Source: Hetaerina americana
Taxonomy: Eukaryota > Arthropoda > Insecta > Odonata > Calopterygidae
Length of the DNA: 64,000 bases
Reading direction: 5' to 3'
Assembly: GCA_022747635.1 (NCBI GenBank)
Contig: JAKTNV010000001.1
Span: 27,755,990 to 27,819,989 of the forward strand
A program made the translations under genes and the position numbers. Below are positions 63,054 to 64,000 of the stretch, one piece after another; within the stretch, counting starts at the first letter, position 1, and each line of letters starts with the position of its first letter. Under the pieces are notes generated by a model. That model saw nothing but the letters and a program-made list of their open reading frames with translations. It did no database searches and was not told the origin of the DNA.

Positions 63054-64000
63054 GTGAGAATTGCTATTATTTTTTTCTGTGGCATGTCATGCAGTAGGCG
63101 TGTCGCACCTCATTCGCGCGAACGGATTATTAACCGAGGCGTGTGGCGCCGTTGCGTAAAGCAAGATGAACGGACCGAGAGGGTGAATCTGGGGCGGGGG
63201 AGGGCGTTCTCACGCGTAGGAGTGGTTACTCCCCCACCCCAATTTTCACACCCAAGGGTGGTAGTGTTCCACTTCGTCCACAGCCGCATGTGGATTTTAC
63301 GTTTCGTTTAATTACTTTTAAGATGGTTAGGAGGATCTCCGTAATATGTAGCCAAGAAATGTAAAAAATTTTTTGAGAAGAAATATGTAACCAAAAAAAG
63401 TTTTGCTTTACGAATATCCCTCTAAATATGAGGAGTGCTAAAATTTATATCAAACGATTACGAAGTGTGTAGGATTCCCTACTTTTAATATATTAATAAT
63501 TAGTATCTTTTGATTGTCTCGATGTATAAATGCTGTTATTTAAGATATAATTTTCAGACATGCTGAATAATATAAATTTACCTTTCAATTTTCAATTTAA
63601 ATTTTATCTCTCAAATGTTTTTTTCCAAAGTTAGGTATTTTTTTTGGGGAGCAGAAAATAATATCCGGTGAATTAAGAAAGTTGTGATTTATGACTTCAG
63701 AAGAATAATTAATTGCTAGATGCGACTTGTACTTTTCCCCATGAACTTTTCCATCATTAAAAATGAGACTTCTATGAATGGTTCATGGAGCCATCTTAAT
63801 ACGCCCACATATTCAAGAGTTAATGTCCGTCGTATTCACGTAAAATTGAGTTTGTTCGTCCAACCCTATGACCTCATCTGACCAAAATCTATCTGTTGAG
63901 GATTCAATGGAGTCCCTTGTTGCTCTGAAGGAAGATTAACTCCAAGTGGCTCAATTGTATTTTGTCCGTTTAATCAGGGTTCGTCTAATGGTACTTTAAT
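63054..64000. other. Possible first intron, nothing recognised
   Basis: A remaining GC-rich shoulder to about 63300, then AT-rich sequence. A minus-strand frame near 63830-63950 (SSTDRFWSDEVIGLDEQTQF) might be a transposon relic, but I cannot place it in a family. Confidence 0.35.

Overview
The window is animal genomic DNA, most likely from an arthropod and probably an insect. It has split genes with GT/AG introns, an AT-rich background, tRNA-derived SINEs, several non-LTR retrotransposon families and four mariner-type transposons. There are no bacterial operons. The only gene that can be named with confidence is a conventional protein kinase C that closely resembles insect Pkc53E. Its last four coding exons lie on the + strand at 1621-1822, 2969-3157, 5098-5238 and 9256-9408. 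They encode the C-terminal half of the kinase domain and the regulatory tail. The upstream exons are outside the window.

Region 1-9.4 kb is the 3' part of this kinase gene. Its introns hold a LINE endonuclease fragment, a deleted mariner, a decayed tandem copy of an exon end with its splice donor, a small palindromic insert with a target-site duplication, a 600-bp TA/TATG microsatellite and an antisense LINE that lacks reverse transcriptase. Region 9.4-23.9 kb has no recognisable coding sequence and is strongly CpG-poor, like the gene body before it. It may be a long 3' UTR or another part of a methylated transcription unit. CpG frequency rises sharply at about 23.9-24 kb and stays near expectation to the end of the window.

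Region 24-64 kb is repeat-rich and mostly intergenic in appearance. It holds three or more LINE families, five copies of one SINE (SINE-A), a second SINE (SINE-B), a composite repeat built around a tRNA-like head (repeat C) and three internally deleted mariners plus a mariner fragment. Three places could be 5' ends of other genes. The first, at 37.6 kb, has a perfect palindromic X-box (RFX-type site) just upstream of an initiator. The second, at 43.2-43.5 kb, has a short CpG-rich stretch leading into a coding-like first exon with a strong splice donor. The third, at 62.3-63.05 kb, is a CpG island with an initiator and a donor.

The most unusual finding is a pair of small palindromic inserts at 3761-3895 and 57265-57509. 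Each has perfect inverted arms (30 and 88 bp), a tiny loop, a single-copy lead of about 44 nt, and a 12-13 bp direct repeat on both sides. Their lead and arm sequences look related, so they seem to be one family. The larger one carries a hammerhead-ribozyme-like core at its centre. Penelope-like retroelements are the best-known animal elements with terminal hammerheads, so these may be short, snapped-back relatives of such elements. That link is inference.
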